Shown: one piece after another, positions 16,514 through 25,326 of the stretch | Layout: every line of letters starts with the position of its first letter | How positions within the stretch are numbered: position 1 is the first letter of the stretch | Source: an uncultured bacterium | GTDB lineage: Bacteria; Cyanobacteriota; Vampirovibrionia; Gastranaerophilales; JAILCC01 | Assembly (NCBI GenBank): GCA_949283935.1 | Contig: CASDUJ010000030.1 | Coordinates: forward strand, 1-32,050 | Length of the DNA: 32,050 nucleotides | Reading direction: 5' to 3' | Notes under the pieces: model-generated | Told to the model about the DNA's origin: nothing | Seen by the model: only the letters and a program-made list of their open reading frames with translations | Databases searched by the model: none | Made by a program: the position numbers and the translations under genes

Positions 16514-17746
16514 ATGAATTTATTTGACGAATTAGAAGAACAAAATAAACAAATCCCTTTAGCAGAAATTTTACGACCTAAGACATTAAAAGAATACATA
16601 GGTCAAAATCAAATTATATCAGAAAATAGTGCATTGCAAAATTTATTAACATCAAAAAGATTATTTTCTTTATTGTTGTGGGGACCTCCAGGATGTGGTA
16701 AAACAACTTTGGCAAGACTTATTGCACAAGAAACTACCAGTGATTTTATTGAATTAAGTGCAGTAAATTCTGGAATTAAAGATATAAAAGAAACAGTTGA
16801 AAAAGCAAAAGAAAATTTACGTATAGGAAAAAAGACTATAGTATTTATTGACGAAATTCACAGATACAACAAAACTCAACAAGATGCTCTACTTCCGCAT
16901 ATAGAGAACGGTACTTTATTTTTAGTAGGTTCAACTACAGAAAATCCATCATTCCAAGTAATACCTGCTTTAATTTCAAGAACACAAATTTTAAGATTAT
17001 CTTCTTTAGATGATGAATCCATGCTTAAAATTATTCGAAAAGGTTTCAAATATTTAATGGAAAAATATGGACAAATAGAACTTAACAAAGAGTTTGGGGA
17101 ATTTATATTAAAATACGCAAGAGGTGATGCTAGAATAGCTTTAAATATTGTAGAAAACTCATATTTTGCAAGCAATATAAAAGAAGGAAAGAGATATTTA
17201 ACACTAAACATATTGGAAGAACTTGCTCAAAGCAAAGCTATAAGATATGGAATTGACGAGCATTATGATATAGCATCTGCTTACCAAAAATCTTTAAGAG
17301 GTTCAGATGCAAATGCGGCAATTTATTGGCTAGCAAAAATGATTGCAGGAGGAGAAGATCCCAGATTTATAGCAAGAAGACTGATAGTTTGTGCAGCAGA
17401 AGATGTAGGTAATGCAGATCCACAAGCATTTATTTTGGCAGTAAATGCGCTAAAAGCATGCGAAATTCTTGGGTTTCCCGAAGCAAGAATTCCTTTGGCA
17501 CAAGCAACAATTTACGTAGCAAAAGCTCCAAAATCAAACAAAACTATATGTGCAATTGACGAAGCTTTACAAGACATACTAAAAAACGGAAATAATTTTG
17601 AAGTTCCAATGCACTTAAAGGATTCCCATTACAAAAGTGCAAAAAATTACGGATTTGGAGAAGGATATATATACACACATTCAACCCCTGAAGCTCAACA
17701 AACATTTTTGCCAAAGGAACTTATTGGCAAAAAATATGTGGATTAA
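16514..17746 (+). CDS. rarA: Replication-associated recombination protein A (RarA/MgsA, AAA+ ATPase)
   Basis: A 410-residue clamp-loader-related ATPase acting at stalled replication forks. Walker A is GPPGCGKTT at residues 57-65 and Walker B FIDEIH at 111-116. Sensor 1 is GSTTENPSF near 138, and sensor 2 lies in the GDARIALNIVE region. The C-terminal half carries the MgsA tetramerisation segment, including SLRGSDANAAIYWLAKMI and ARRLIVCAAEDVG. The N-terminus MNLFDELEEQ is typical. ATG at 16514 lacks a good ribosome site; the upstream frame from 16439 would run back through the lipoprotein signal sequence and is rejected. An AT-only hairpin follows the stop. Confidence 0.95.
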   Translation: MNLFDELEEQNKQIPLAEILRPKTLKEYIGQNQIISENSALQNLLTSKRLFSLLLWGPPGCGKTTLARLIAQETTSDFIELSAVNSGIKDIKETVEKAKENLRIGKKTIVFIDEIHRYNKTQQDALLPHIENGTLFLVGSTTENPSFQVIPALISRTQILRLSSLDDESMLKIIRKGFKYLMEKYGQIELNKEFGEFILKYARGDARIALNIVENSYFASNIKEGKRYLTLNILEELAQSKAIRYGIDEHYDIASAYQKSLRGSDANAAIYWLAKMIAGGEDPRFIARRLIVCAAEDVGNADPQAFILAVNALKACEILGFPEARIPLAQATIYVAKAPKSNKTICAIDEALQDILKNGNNFEVPMHLKDSHYKSAKNYGFGEGYIYTHSTPEAQQTFLPKELIGKKYVD

Positions 17747-17750
17747 AATA

Positions 17751-17774
17751 ATATTAAATTTATTTAATATCTTT
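17751..17774 (+). terminator. AT-only hairpin after rarA
   Basis: A 9-bp perfect stem (17751-17759 with 17762-17770) with a tiny loop is followed by CTTTT. It is a plausible weak terminator for rarA just before the pyrG promoter, but an all-A/T stem is marginal. Confidence 0.35.
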
Positions 17775-17801
17775 TACCATTAAAGCTTTTCGGTCTATAA
17801 T
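17773..17801 (+). promoter_or_regulatory. Promoter of pyrG-cdd
   Basis: TTTACC (17773-17778), a 17-nt spacer and a perfect TATAAT (17796-17801) lie about 32 nt before the pyrG ATG. An AGGTGG ribosome site stands just before the ATG. I see no G-rich initial transcript or attenuator of the kind that controls pyrG in Bacillus. Confidence 0.55.
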
Positions 17802-17833
17802 GTAAAAAAAGACATGTAAAAACAGGTGGGAAT

Positions 17834-19471
17834 ATGACGACTAAATATATTTTTGTAACAGGCGGAGTAGTTAGTTCTTTGGGAAAAGGAATTGTTGCAG
17901 CATCTTTAGGTAAATTATTGAAAGCAAGAGGATATTCAATAACAATTCAAAAATTTGATCCATATATAAACGTAGATCCCGGTACAATGAGCCCTTTTCA
18001 ACATGGAGAAGTTTTTGTAACAGATGATGGAGCAGAAACAGATCTTGATTTAGGACATTACGAAAGGTTTACAGGTACTACCTTAGGAAAAGCCAACAAC
18101 GTTACATCAGGTAGTGTTTATTTAAACGTAATTAATAAAGAACGGCGAGGTGATTATTTAGGTGGAACAGTTCAAACAGTTCCTCACATTACAGACGAAA
18201 TAAAATCAAGGATTAAACAAGTTGCAAAAAATAAGACAGACTTTGTAATATGCGAAATAGGCGGAACGATAGGAGATATTGAAGGTTTACCTTTTATTGA
18301 AGCCATTAGACAATTTAAATTTTATGCAGGATTCGGAAATTGTGTGTTTATCCACGTAACACTTTTACCATTTTTAAATGTTGCAGGAGAATTAAAGACA
18401 AAACCATCTCAACATAGTGTTATGACATTGAGAAGTTTGGGCATACAACCTGATATTCTTGTTTGTCGAACACAAAAATCTATCCCCAAAACAGAAAGAG
18501 ATAAGCTTGCTCTTTTCACAAACGTAGATCCTGATGCAGTTATTGAATGTAAAGATGCTAAATATTTGTATGAAGTACCTCTTTTATTGGAAAAAGAAGG
18601 TTTAGCAACACAAGTTATAAAAAGACTAAATGTTGAAGAAAGAGAACCTGATTTAGAATCATGGAAATTACTTTTAGAAAGAGTTAAAAATCCTACTCAC
18701 ACAGTAAAAATAGCTATAGCAGGAAAATATACAAAATTGTCAGATGCTTATATTTCTGTAGTTGAATCTTTAAAACATGCCGGCTTTGATAACCATGCAA
18801 ATGTAGATATTAAGTGGGTTTCTGCGGATGATTTATTAGAGTACGATAAAACAAAAGAAGTTTTGAAAGAAGTAGATGGAGTAGTTGTTCCTGGCGGTTT
18901 TGGTATTAGAGGAATTGAAGGAAAAGTAAATGTAATTAGATATTGCAGAGAGAATAATCTTCCTTTCTTAGGTTTATGTTTGGGAATGCAATGTGCTGTT
19001 ATAGAATTTGCAAGAAACGTATGCGGGCTAAAGGGCGCAAACAGTGCAGAATTTGATGAAAACTCTCCTCATAAAGTAGTAGACATAATGGAAGATCAGA
19101 AATTTGTTGAAGGTTACGGAGGAACTATGAGATTGGGCAAATACAAATGTCATTTAAAAGAAGGTTCCAAAGCAGCATCAGCATACCAAAAAGATGTAAT
19201 AAGCGAAAGACACAGACACAGATATGAAGTTAACAACAAGTACATTGAGCAACTTCAAAATGCAGGTCTAGTATTTTCTGGTCTATCACCAAATGGAAAT
19301 TTAGTAGAAATGGTAGAAATTCCAGAATTAGATTGGTTTGTAGCTTGCCAATTTCACCCTGAATTCAAATCACGCCCAGAAAAACCTCATCCATTATTTT
19401 TGGGATTAATCAAAGCTGCTTCCAATAGAGTAAAAAAAGGTGAAACATGCAAAGAACTTTCGCAAATTTAA
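17834..19471 (+). CDS. pyrG: CTP synthase
   Basis: A 545-residue cytoplasmic enzyme aminating UTP to CTP with ATP and glutamine. The N-terminal synthase domain (about 1-270) opens [17 protein letters not shown] and contains [21 protein letters not shown] and [11 protein letters not shown]. The C-terminal class I glutamine amidotransferase domain (about 290-545) has VPGGFGIRG, the nucleophile motif GLCLGMQ near residue 380 and the His/Glu pair in FHPEFKSRP. Length matches the family. Its last 25 nt overlap cdd, so the two are translationally coupled and joined in pyrimidine nucleotide supply. Confidence 0.98.
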   Translation: MTTKYIFVTGGVVSSLGKGIVAASLGKLLKARGYSITIQKFDPYINVDPGTMSPFQHGEVFVTDDGAETDLDLGHYERFTGTTLGKANNVTSGSVYLNVINKERRGDYLGGTVQTVPHITDEIKSRIKQVAKNKTDFVICEIGGTIGDIEGLPFIEAIRQFKFYAGFGNCVFIHVTLLPFLNVAGELKTKPSQHSVMTLRSLGIQPDILVCRTQKSIPKTERDKLALFTNVDPDAVIECKDAKYLYEVPLLLEKEGLATQVIKRLNVEEREPDLESWKLLLERVKNPTHTVKIAIAGKYTKLSDAYISVVESLKHAGFDNHANVDIKWVSADDLLEYDKTKEVLKEVDGVVVPGGFGIRGIEGKVNVIRYCRENNLPFLGLCLGMQCAVIEFARNVCGLKGANSAEFDENSPHKVVDIMEDQKFVEGYGGTMRLGKYKCHLKEGSKAASAYQKDVISERHRHRYEVNNKYIEQLQNAGLVFSGLSPNGNLVEMVEIPELDWFVACQFHPEFKSRPEKPHPLFLGLIKAASNRVKKGETCKELSQI

Positions 19472-19836
19472 TATCGCAAGCTAAACAAGCTGCCCAAAAT
19501 GCCTATGTACCATATTCAAAATTTAAAGTTGGTGCTTGTGCATTATTTGAAAGTGGAAATACTTATATTGGTTGTAATGTAGAAAATTCAAGTTATGGAC
19601 TATCTTTGTGTGCCGAAAGAAATGCTTTATCAAATGCTATAGTTGAAGGAGAAAAATCAAAGCTAATTGCAATAGCTATTGTTTCGGAAAACATGCCGGA
19701 ATGTTCACCTTGTGGAGCTTGTAGACAATGGATATATGAATTTTCTCAAGAAGCTAAAATAATTTTAGAAAAGCAAGACAAAACGATAATCTCTTTTGAT
19801 ATAAAAGAACTTTTGCCAAATGCTTTTTTGATATAA
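19447..19836 (+). CDS. cdd: Cytidine deaminase
   Basis: A 129-residue zinc enzyme deaminating cytidine and deoxycytidine to uridine forms in pyrimidine salvage. It is the short, tetrameric type. Zinc and catalytic residues are in CAERNA (55-60: Cys55, Glu57) and PCGACRQ (88-94: Cys89, Cys92). The ATG lies 25 nt inside the pyrG end with AAGGTG 4 nt upstream, which fixes this start and implies coupled translation. Pairing it with pyrG puts CTP synthesis and cytidine recycling under one promoter. It converges on a small gene with a 7-nt gap. Confidence 0.95.
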   Translation: MQRTFANLISQAKQAAQNAYVPYSKFKVGACALFESGNTYIGCNVENSSYGLSLCAERNALSNAIVEGEKSKLIAIAIVSENMPECSPCGACRQWIYEFSQEAKIILEKQDKTIISFDIKELLPNAFLI

Positions 19837-19843
19837 AAAATTG

Positions 19844-20185
19844 CTACAAAAACTTTTTGATTTGTTCAGCTATTTGGTGGAGTACTTTTATCGACATTGT
19901 TTCGCTATTATTAGCTTCAATATCTAACAAATCAACGATAGTATTATCTGGTTTTTGCAAAAAATAAGTTCTAAAATTCATACCGTTTTTGGTAGTATTT
20001 TTACAGTCTATATTTCCATTAATTGAACTAATAATTTGTTTTGCTTTACCAAATATTCTTCTTTCTTCTGCTCCGCCAAGCCTAGAAACTTTTCTTTCCA
20101 ATTGATTGAATTGTTGATTGAGAATCTGCCCCCAATTTGCAGAAAAATTTTGCTTTTGAGACGAAGTAACTGCATGAATGTGCAT
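19844..20185 (-). CDS. Small hypothetical protein, 113 aa
   Basis: Starts MHIHAVTSSQKQNFSANWG at ATG 20185, with GAGGA 6 nt upstream. The first 20 residues are polar; a predicted helix with charged faces follows (NQLERKVSRLGGAEERRIF), then a small alpha/beta region (FRTYFLQKPDNTIVDLLDI) and a C-terminal helix. No signal peptide, membrane segment or recognisable motif is present. The polar Gln/Asn/Phe start resembles many small proteins I associate with Gastranaerophilales, from memory. It lies downstream of serA on the same strand, with a 102-nt gap, and converges on cdd. Confidence 0.65.
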   Translation of the reverse strand: MHIHAVTSSQKQNFSANWGQILNQQFNQLERKVSRLGGAEERRIFGKAKQIISSINGNIDCKNTTKNGMNFRTYFLQKPDNTIVDLLDIEANNSETMSIKVLHQIAEQIKKFL

Positions 20186-20287
20186 AATATATCCTCTATT
20201 CTTTTAGTTTGCAATTAATATTAAACATCTAAATAATGAAATTTGCTATTTTAAAGTAAAGGTAAATTTGATATTCTTTGTTTATTA

Positions 20288-21880
20288 TTATTTTAAAGAA
20301 ACAAAAAGAGCATTTATAATTCCATCTAGCATTTTAATTTCATTAAGAGTTTCATCATTTACGGAAATATCAGTATTGATAATCATTAATGATTCGCCTT
20401 TTTGTTCTTTTGGTTTTCTAGCTACTTGCATCATGTTTATGTTAATACCCTTACTACCAAGAACAGCTGCAACTGCCGCAACCATTCCTGGTTTATTAAC
20501 GTGAGGAGTTAAAAGAATATGTTCATCAGGTTCAATATTTACATCATATTCATTAATTTTAACTATTCTCGAATTTCCATCAGCTCCAAGTGCTCCAGAA
20601 ACTACATATTCAGCACTTTCTGTAACAACTTTTACGCTTAACAAACCTAAATAAGAACAAGTTTGTTCAGATTTAGTTTCAGATATATCAATACCTCTAT
20701 TTTTTGCATAAACAAGAGCATTTACATAATTAACATTATCTAAACTTTGTGCTAACAAACCTTTTAAAATGGCAACTTTTAAAGGAGCGACATCAAGATT
20801 AGAAAGAGTTCCTCTCGCTGCAATTTTCACAGCTTTTATCGCACCTTTTGCTATTTGTCCAACTAAAGAACCAAGATTTTCCGCCAAAGGCATATATTCT
20901 TTAACAGGTTCAAGTTTATCAGATTTTAAAGAAGGAATATTAACAGCACTTCTTGCATTTCCGCCCAAAAACACATCTCTGATTTGCTCTGCGACATCAA
21001 GAGCAACATTTATTTGAGCTTCTGCAGTGCTTGCACCTAAATGAGGAGTTAAAGTTATATCACCTTTACAAGCCAAAAGGGGATTGTCTTTTCCAATAGG
21101 TTCAGAAGTAAATACGTCAATTGCAGCTGCAGCAACTTTTCCTGAGTCAATGGCTTCTTTTATATCAGCTTCGTTAACAATACCACCTCTTGCACAATTA
21201 ATAATGCGCACACCATCTTTCATTTTTGCAATTGTATCTTTGTTGATTAGATTTATAGTATCTTTGGTTTTTGGAACATGGACTGTGATAAAATCACATA
21301 CACCCCATAATTCATCAAGAGTTTTTACACCTTTTGCACCAATATTTTCTACTAATTCTTGAGAAGCAAAAGGATCATAAACAACTACATTCATTCCCAA
21401 ACCTAATGCAGCAGTAGCTACTCTTGAACCAATTTTACCTAAACCAATAATTCCCAGTGTTTTTTTGAAAAGTTCTATTCCAGTAAATTTTGAACGTTCC
21501 CAGTTTCCATTTTTTGTTGAAGTAGCAGCAGCAGGGATATGGCGAGCCATTGAAAGCATTAAAGCTACTGTATGTTCAGCCGCTGCAGTTGTATTTCCAT
21601 CTGGAGAATTAACCACTATTATACCTGCTTTTGTAGCTTCATCTATATCTACATTATCAACTCCTACTCCAGCTCTGCCAATAATCTTTAAATTTTTAGC
21701 AGCTTGAATAATTTTGGGAGTAACTTTTGTTTGGCTTCTTATCATTAAAGCATCATAACTTTCAATTTTTTTTGCTAAATCTTCTTCATTTAATGTCTCA
21801 ATAAAATCAACTTCAGCAACTGAAGCCAGTATATCTCCAGCAGCTTTATTAATTTTGTCTGTAATTAAAACTTTTGGCAT
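20288..21880 (-). CDS. serA: D-3-phosphoglycerate dehydrogenase
   Basis: A 530-residue NAD-dependent enzyme starting serine synthesis from 3-phosphoglycerate. It is the long form, with substrate- and nucleotide-binding domains, an intervening domain (about 320-450) and a C-terminal ACT domain (about 455-530) of the kind that gives serine feedback control. Visible motifs are GRAGVGVDNVD near 68-78, the NAD-binding GLGKIG at 146-151, INCARGGIVNE with the catalytic Arg, and TPHLGAST with the catalytic His. ACT begins ILLTPHVNKPGMVAAV. The ATG at 21880 has GGAG 7 nt upstream. It diverges from coaX across 95 nt. Confidence 0.97.
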   Translation of the reverse strand: MPKVLITDKINKAAGDILASVAEVDFIETLNEEDLAKKIESYDALMIRSQTKVTPKIIQAAKNLKIIGRAGVGVDNVDIDEATKAGIIVVNSPDGNTTAAAEHTVALMLSMARHIPAAATSTKNGNWERSKFTGIELFKKTLGIIGLGKIGSRVATAALGLGMNVVVYDPFASQELVENIGAKGVKTLDELWGVCDFITVHVPKTKDTINLINKDTIAKMKDGVRIINCARGGIVNEADIKEAIDSGKVAAAAIDVFTSEPIGKDNPLLACKGDITLTPHLGASTAEAQINVALDVAEQIRDVFLGGNARSAVNIPSLKSDKLEPVKEYMPLAENLGSLVGQIAKGAIKAVKIAARGTLSNLDVAPLKVAILKGLLAQSLDNVNYVNALVYAKNRGIDISETKSEQTCSYLGLLSVKVVTESAEYVVSGALGADGNSRIVKINEYDVNIEPDEHILLTPHVNKPGMVAAVAAVLGSKGININMMQVARKPKEQKGESLMIINTDISVNDETLNEIKMLDGIINALFVSLK

Positions 21881-21934
21881 AATTTTTCTCCAACTACCTC
21901 AACTTTATATTTATTTTCGCACAAAAACTTCTTT

Positions 21935-21964
21935 TTGTGTTAAATTTTAAGGTATAGTTACAAT
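21935..21964 (+). promoter_or_regulatory. Candidate coaX promoter
   Basis: TTGTGT (21935-21940), an 18-nt spacer and TACAAT (21959-21964) precede the coaX ATG at 21976. The GAGG ribosome site lies between, so the leader would be very short. Confidence 0.4.
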
Positions 21965-21975
21965 TAGAGGACAAA

Positions 21976-22752
21976 ATGTTACTAGCAATAGATGTTGGAA
22001 ATACTTCAATTTCATTCGGAATTTTTGACAAAAAAGAATTAATAAAACAATTCAATTTAACAAGTGACAAAAAACGCTCAGCTGATGAATATGGAACAAT
22101 TATAAATTCAATTCTTACCCAAAAAGGAATTGCAAAAGAAAATATCAAAGCCGCAGTTATGGGAAGTGTTGTTCCAAATTTAACAGATATTCTAAAAGAA
22201 GCAGTAAAAAATTACTTAGGACTTGAAGTTTTGAAAGTAACAAGCAAAATAAATACAGGAATAAAATATCTTCTGGAAAATCCAAAAGAACTTGGAGCAG
22301 ATAGAATTGCCAATGCTAGAGCAGCCATAGAATTATTTCCAAGCAAAACTTGTATTGTGGTAGATTTTGGAACAGCAACCAATTTTGATGTTGTTTCAAA
22401 AAACAAAGAATTTTTAGGAGGAGCAATTACTGCAGGAATAAATATTTCTGCACTTGCCTTAAATAATTTTACTTCACTTTTACCCAAAATAAGGGTAGAA
22501 AAACCTCCATTCGCAATTGGAAAAAATACAGTAGATTGCATTTTGTCAGGGTTAATTATTGGACATGCAAAAATGATTGACGGAATGATTAATGAAATAG
22601 AAAAAGAATTAGGCGAAAAAGCTATAATAATAGCCACAGGCGGATACAACGACATAGTCAAAAATTCCATGAATAGAAATTTTGACTACATAAAACCAAA
22701 TTTAACATTGGAAGGTTTAAGATTAATTTACGAATCTGCTACAAAAAATTAG
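21976..22752 (+). CDS. coaX: Type III pantothenate kinase
   Basis: A 258-residue kinase for the first step of CoA synthesis, phosphorylating pantothenate. It is the actin-fold CoaX type, not CoaA. Family motifs are AIDVGNTSISFGI at the N-terminus (phosphate-binding Asp6), GADR at 107-110, and VVDFGTATNFDVV (126-140; Asp130 region), followed by GGAITAGI. The C-terminal ATGGYNDI supplies the second phosphate loop. GAGGA precedes the ATG. The gene ends in a strong shared terminator with fba. Type III enzymes require a monovalent cation and are not inhibited by CoA; that is family knowledge. Confidence 0.96.
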   Translation: MLLAIDVGNTSISFGIFDKKELIKQFNLTSDKKRSADEYGTIINSILTQKGIAKENIKAAVMGSVVPNLTDILKEAVKNYLGLEVLKVTSKINTGIKYLLENPKELGADRIANARAAIELFPSKTCIVVDFGTATNFDVVSKNKEFLGGAITAGINISALALNNFTSLLPKIRVEKPPFAIGKNTVDCILSGLIIGHAKMIDGMINEIEKELGEKAIIIATGGYNDIVKNSMNRNFDYIKPNLTLEGLRLIYESATKN

Positions 22753-22757
22753 AAACA

Positions 22758-22791
22758 AAAAAAGGCGGAGAAAAATTTCTCCGCCTTTTTT
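22758..22791. terminator. Bidirectional Rho-independent terminator between coaX and fba
   Basis: A perfect stem with core GGCGGAG (22764-22770) and CTCCGCC (22779-22785) is flanked by A6 and T6. The hairpin therefore carries a T-run on both strands. It lies between the convergent stops of coaX and fba. Confidence 0.92.
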
Positions 22792-22803
22792 GATAATAAA
22801 ATG

Positions 22804-23754
22804 TTAAGCATTACCTGCTGTACCAAGAACTTGCATTTTGTGTTTTACAAGTTCTTTAACTGCAGTTCTACCAGGGCCCATGTATTCTCTCGGATCAAAT
22901 TTAGATGGTTCTTTTATGAAGAATTCTCTAATTGTTGCAGTCATAGCTAATCTTAAATCTGTGTCTATATTTATTTTTGCTACACCATTTTTGGCGGCAT
23001 AAGCTAACATATCTTCTGGAACACCTTTTGCATTAGGTAATTGACCGCCAAATTCATTACATTTAGCTACCAAATATTCAGGAACAGAAGATGAACCATG
23101 AAGAACTATTGGAAAATCATATCCTACAGCTTCATTTATAGCTTTTTTACAAGCAGCAAGTCTGTCAAAATCTAATCTTGGTTCTTCTTTGAATTTATAT
23201 GCACCATGAGATGTTCCAATTGCTATTGCTAAAGAATCACATCCCGTTTCTTTTACAAATCTTGCAGCCTCTTCAGGATCTGTGTAAGTAGCATCTTTTG
23301 CATGAACTTTTACTGCATCTTCTACACCAGCTAATTTTCCAAGTTCAGCCTCTACACTAACATTTCTTGGATGCGCATATTCAACGACTTGTTTAGTTAA
23401 AGCTATATTTTCTTCAAGAGGGAAACGACTTCCATCAATCATAACTGAAGAAAAACCACCATCAATACAAGCTTTGCAAATATCAAAATCTGCCCCATGG
23501 TCTAAATGTAAAGCAATAGGAACAGTTGTAGTTTCAAGAGCAGCTTGTACCAATTTAATCAAATAAGTTTGGTTAGCATATTTTCTTGCCCCAGCAGAAA
23601 CTTGCAAAATAATTGGTGATCTGGTTTCTTCAGCAGCTTCAGCTATAGCTTGTAAAATTTCCATGTTGTTTACGTTGTAAGCACCTATTGCATATTTTCC
23701 GGCAAGTGCTTTTTTAAACATTTCTTGCGTTCCAACAAGTTTTCTTTCGCTCAT
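22804..23754 (-). CDS. fba: Class II fructose-1,6-bisphosphate aldolase
   Basis: A 316-residue zinc aldolase splitting fructose-1,6-bisphosphate into two triose phosphates, and reversing this in gluconeogenesis. Asp85-His86 in LHLDHGADF provide the proton-donor Asp and a zinc ligand. VEAELGKLAG is the conserved glutamate region, and GTSHGAYKF and VLHGSSSVP carry the other zinc ligand His residues. KINIDTDLRLA near the end is the phosphate-binding signature. It resembles the GatY/FbaA branch; a tagatose-bisphosphate specificity cannot be excluded, but as the only aldolase seen and beside central genes, glycolysis is most likely. AAGGAG precedes the ATG. Confidence 0.93.
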   Translation of the reverse strand: MSERKLVGTQEMFKKALAGKYAIGAYNVNNMEILQAIAEAAEETRSPIILQVSAGARKYANQTYLIKLVQAALETTTVPIALHLDHGADFDICKACIDGGFSSVMIDGSRFPLEENIALTKQVVEYAHPRNVSVEAELGKLAGVEDAVKVHAKDATYTDPEEAARFVKETGCDSLAIAIGTSHGAYKFKEEPRLDFDRLAACKKAINEAVGYDFPIVLHGSSSVPEYLVAKCNEFGGQLPNAKGVPEDMLAYAAKNGVAKINIDTDLRLAMTATIREFFIKEPSKFDPREYMGPGRTAVKELVKHKMQVLGTAGNA

Positions 23755-23789
23755 ATTCTTCTCCTTAATTTGTACCTTTTACAAGCTAA

Positions 23790-23798
23790 ATTTTAACA
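23790..23798 (-). promoter_or_regulatory. Extended -10 element upstream of fba
   Basis: On the minus strand TG-T-TAAAAT (23790-23798) lies 35 nt before the fba ATG, with a poor -35. It fits the extended -10 type seen also before gatB and the 141-residue gene. Confidence 0.4.
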
Positions 23799-23831
23799 TA
23801 GACAAAAAAATATAACTACTATTAAAGTTTT

Positions 23832-23860
23832 TTGTTTTGGGTTATCATTATATCAATAAT
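23832..23860 (+). promoter_or_regulatory. Candidate mgtE promoter
   Basis: TTGTTT (23832-23837), a 17-nt spacer and AATAAT (23855-23860) stand just before an AGAGG ribosome site. The leader would be short, leaving no room for a magnesium riboswitch. Confidence 0.35.
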
Positions 23861-23876
23861 TGTAGAGGTTGTTTTT

Positions 23877-25244
23877 ATGCTTAATTTAGAAAACACAATT
23901 GAAAGATTTAAAGATTTGCTAACGCAAAATGATGAACAACTTCTAAAAGAAGAACTCAATAATTTACATTATGCAGATATAGCTGAAATTTTTGAAGCTT
24001 TAACTGAAGAAGAAAGACTTAAAAGTTTTAATGTTTTACCAGAAGATGATGCAGCTGAATTACTTGAGTTTTTAAGCCCTCAAATTCAAGTAGAAATTCT
24101 TAGCGATTTAGATGAAGAAAAAGCTTCAAGAATTATCCTTAAAATGCCCCACGATAGCGTGGCAGATGTTTTAGGTGACTTAGATGATTCAGATTCTGAA
24201 AATTACTTAAATAAATTACCGGAAAGAATTTCAAATCAAATTCGAGAACTTCTAAGCTACCCTGAAGATTCTGCCGGCGGAATTATGAACTCTGACGTCA
24301 TTACTGTTGACAAAGACATGACTGTAGATGAAGTAGTTTCATTTTTGAGAATTAAAGCAGAAACTGACAAAGTAGAATTATTGTATGTTTATGTAACAGA
24401 TAAAAGTGGACATTTGCTGGGAGTTTTAAGTTTAAGAAGTTTATTTACAACGCCTCCGTACGTAAAAGTTGAAGATATTATGATAAAAGACTTGGTAAAA
24501 GTTCATGTAGATGATGACCAAGAAATCGCTGCAGAAACCCTTTCAAAATACGGTATTCTTGCAGTTCCTGTAGTTGATCATTACGGAAAACTAAAGGGAA
24601 TAGTTACTTGGGATGATGCTCAAGATGTTGTTGAAGAAGAAACTACTGAAGAAATTTTACAATCTTCAGGTATCGCGACAGATGTAGTGGATGAAGATGA
24701 AATTTTACAAGGACCACTTCTTATGGCAGTAAGAGCAAGAACACCTTGGTTATTAATTACTTTAGTTGGTGAATTTATTGCTGTAACAGTTGCAAAATAT
24801 TATCACATTACGCTAGAGGCGCTTCCTCTTATTGCAATTTTTATGCCTCTTTTAGCTGGATTAGGCGGCAATATAGGAACACAAAGTATTACTCTTATGG
24901 TAAGAGGACTTTCTACAGGACAAGTAACTTTAAGTGATGCATTAAAACAAATTTGGAGAGAAATGCGCGTAGGAATCTTGATTGGAGCAGCTTTTGGGAT
25001 TCTTGTTATGTTTATTACTTGGGGCTGGCAACATAATATTACCTTAGGAATTGTTGTTGGAAGCGCCATGGCACTAAATATGTCTCTTGCTACAGTAATT
25101 GGAACTGTTACTCCTTTTATGCTAAAAAGAATTAATATTGATCCTGCCATAGCCTCAGGACCTGTTATCGCTACAACTATTGATGTTTTAGGTCTTGCTG
25201 TTTATTTTTCGCTCGTTACGTTTTCTTTAAAATGGTTAATATAA
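23877..25244 (+). CDS. mgtE: Magnesium transporter MgtE
   Basis: A 455-residue inner-membrane magnesium channel. The acidic N domain (about 1-125) contains FEALTEEERLKSFNVLP and LLEFLSPQIQVEILSDLD; two CBS domains follow (about 126-250). After a plug helix (about 250-280), the C-terminal part has five membrane helices. The pore signature GGNIGTQSITLMVRGLSTG is near residue 330. Cytoplasmic Mg binding to the N and CBS domains closes the pore in known members. The start is ATG at 23877, with AGAGG 8 nt upstream; a frame-open GTG or ATG upstream (23832) has no ribosome site and would add a short hydrophobic run. It diverges from fba. Confidence 0.95.
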   Translation: MLNLENTIERFKDLLTQNDEQLLKEELNNLHYADIAEIFEALTEEERLKSFNVLPEDDAAELLEFLSPQIQVEILSDLDEEKASRIILKMPHDSVADVLGDLDDSDSENYLNKLPERISNQIRELLSYPEDSAGGIMNSDVITVDKDMTVDEVVSFLRIKAETDKVELLYVYVTDKSGHLLGVLSLRSLFTTPPYVKVEDIMIKDLVKVHVDDDQEIAAETLSKYGILAVPVVDHYGKLKGIVTWDDAQDVVEEETTEEILQSSGIATDVVDEDEILQGPLLMAVRARTPWLLITLVGEFIAVTVAKYYHITLEALPLIAIFMPLLAGLGGNIGTQSITLMVRGLSTGQVTLSDALKQIWREMRVGILIGAAFGILVMFITWGWQHNITLGIVVGSAMALNMSLATVIGTVTPFMLKRINIDPAIASGPVIATTIDVLGLAVYFSLVTFSLKWLI

Positions 25245-25250
25245 GAAAAT

Positions 25251-25275
25251 AAAAACCGCAGAATTCTTCTGCGGT
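25251..25275 (-). terminator. Rho-independent terminator of the 25327 gene
   Basis: A 9-bp stem (ACCGCAGAA 25255-25263 with TTCTGCGGT 25267-25275, loop of 3) is followed on the minus strand by TTTTTATTTTC. It ends the minus-strand gene that stops at 25327. On the plus strand the hairpin also follows mgtE but without a T-run. Confidence 0.8.
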
Positions 25276-25326
25276 CAAAATCTAGTTTAGCATATCTAAG
25301 TTCTAAAGAATATCTAGAAATTAATT

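Noticed and set aside
15262-16599. Longer lipoprotein start at 16599
   Set aside because: It would put 34 residues before a normal signal peptide and has no ribosome site.
20769-21707. Several plus-strand ORFs across serA
   Set aside because: All lie inside the well-supported serA gene and give no recognisable protein.
22212-22670. 152-codon minus-strand ORF within coaX
   Set aside because: Antisense of a clear pantothenate kinase; no ribosome site and no motif.
23755-23876. Magnesium (M-box) riboswitch before mgtE
   Set aside because: The candidate promoter leaves fewer than 20 nt of leader, and no conserved M-box core is seen.
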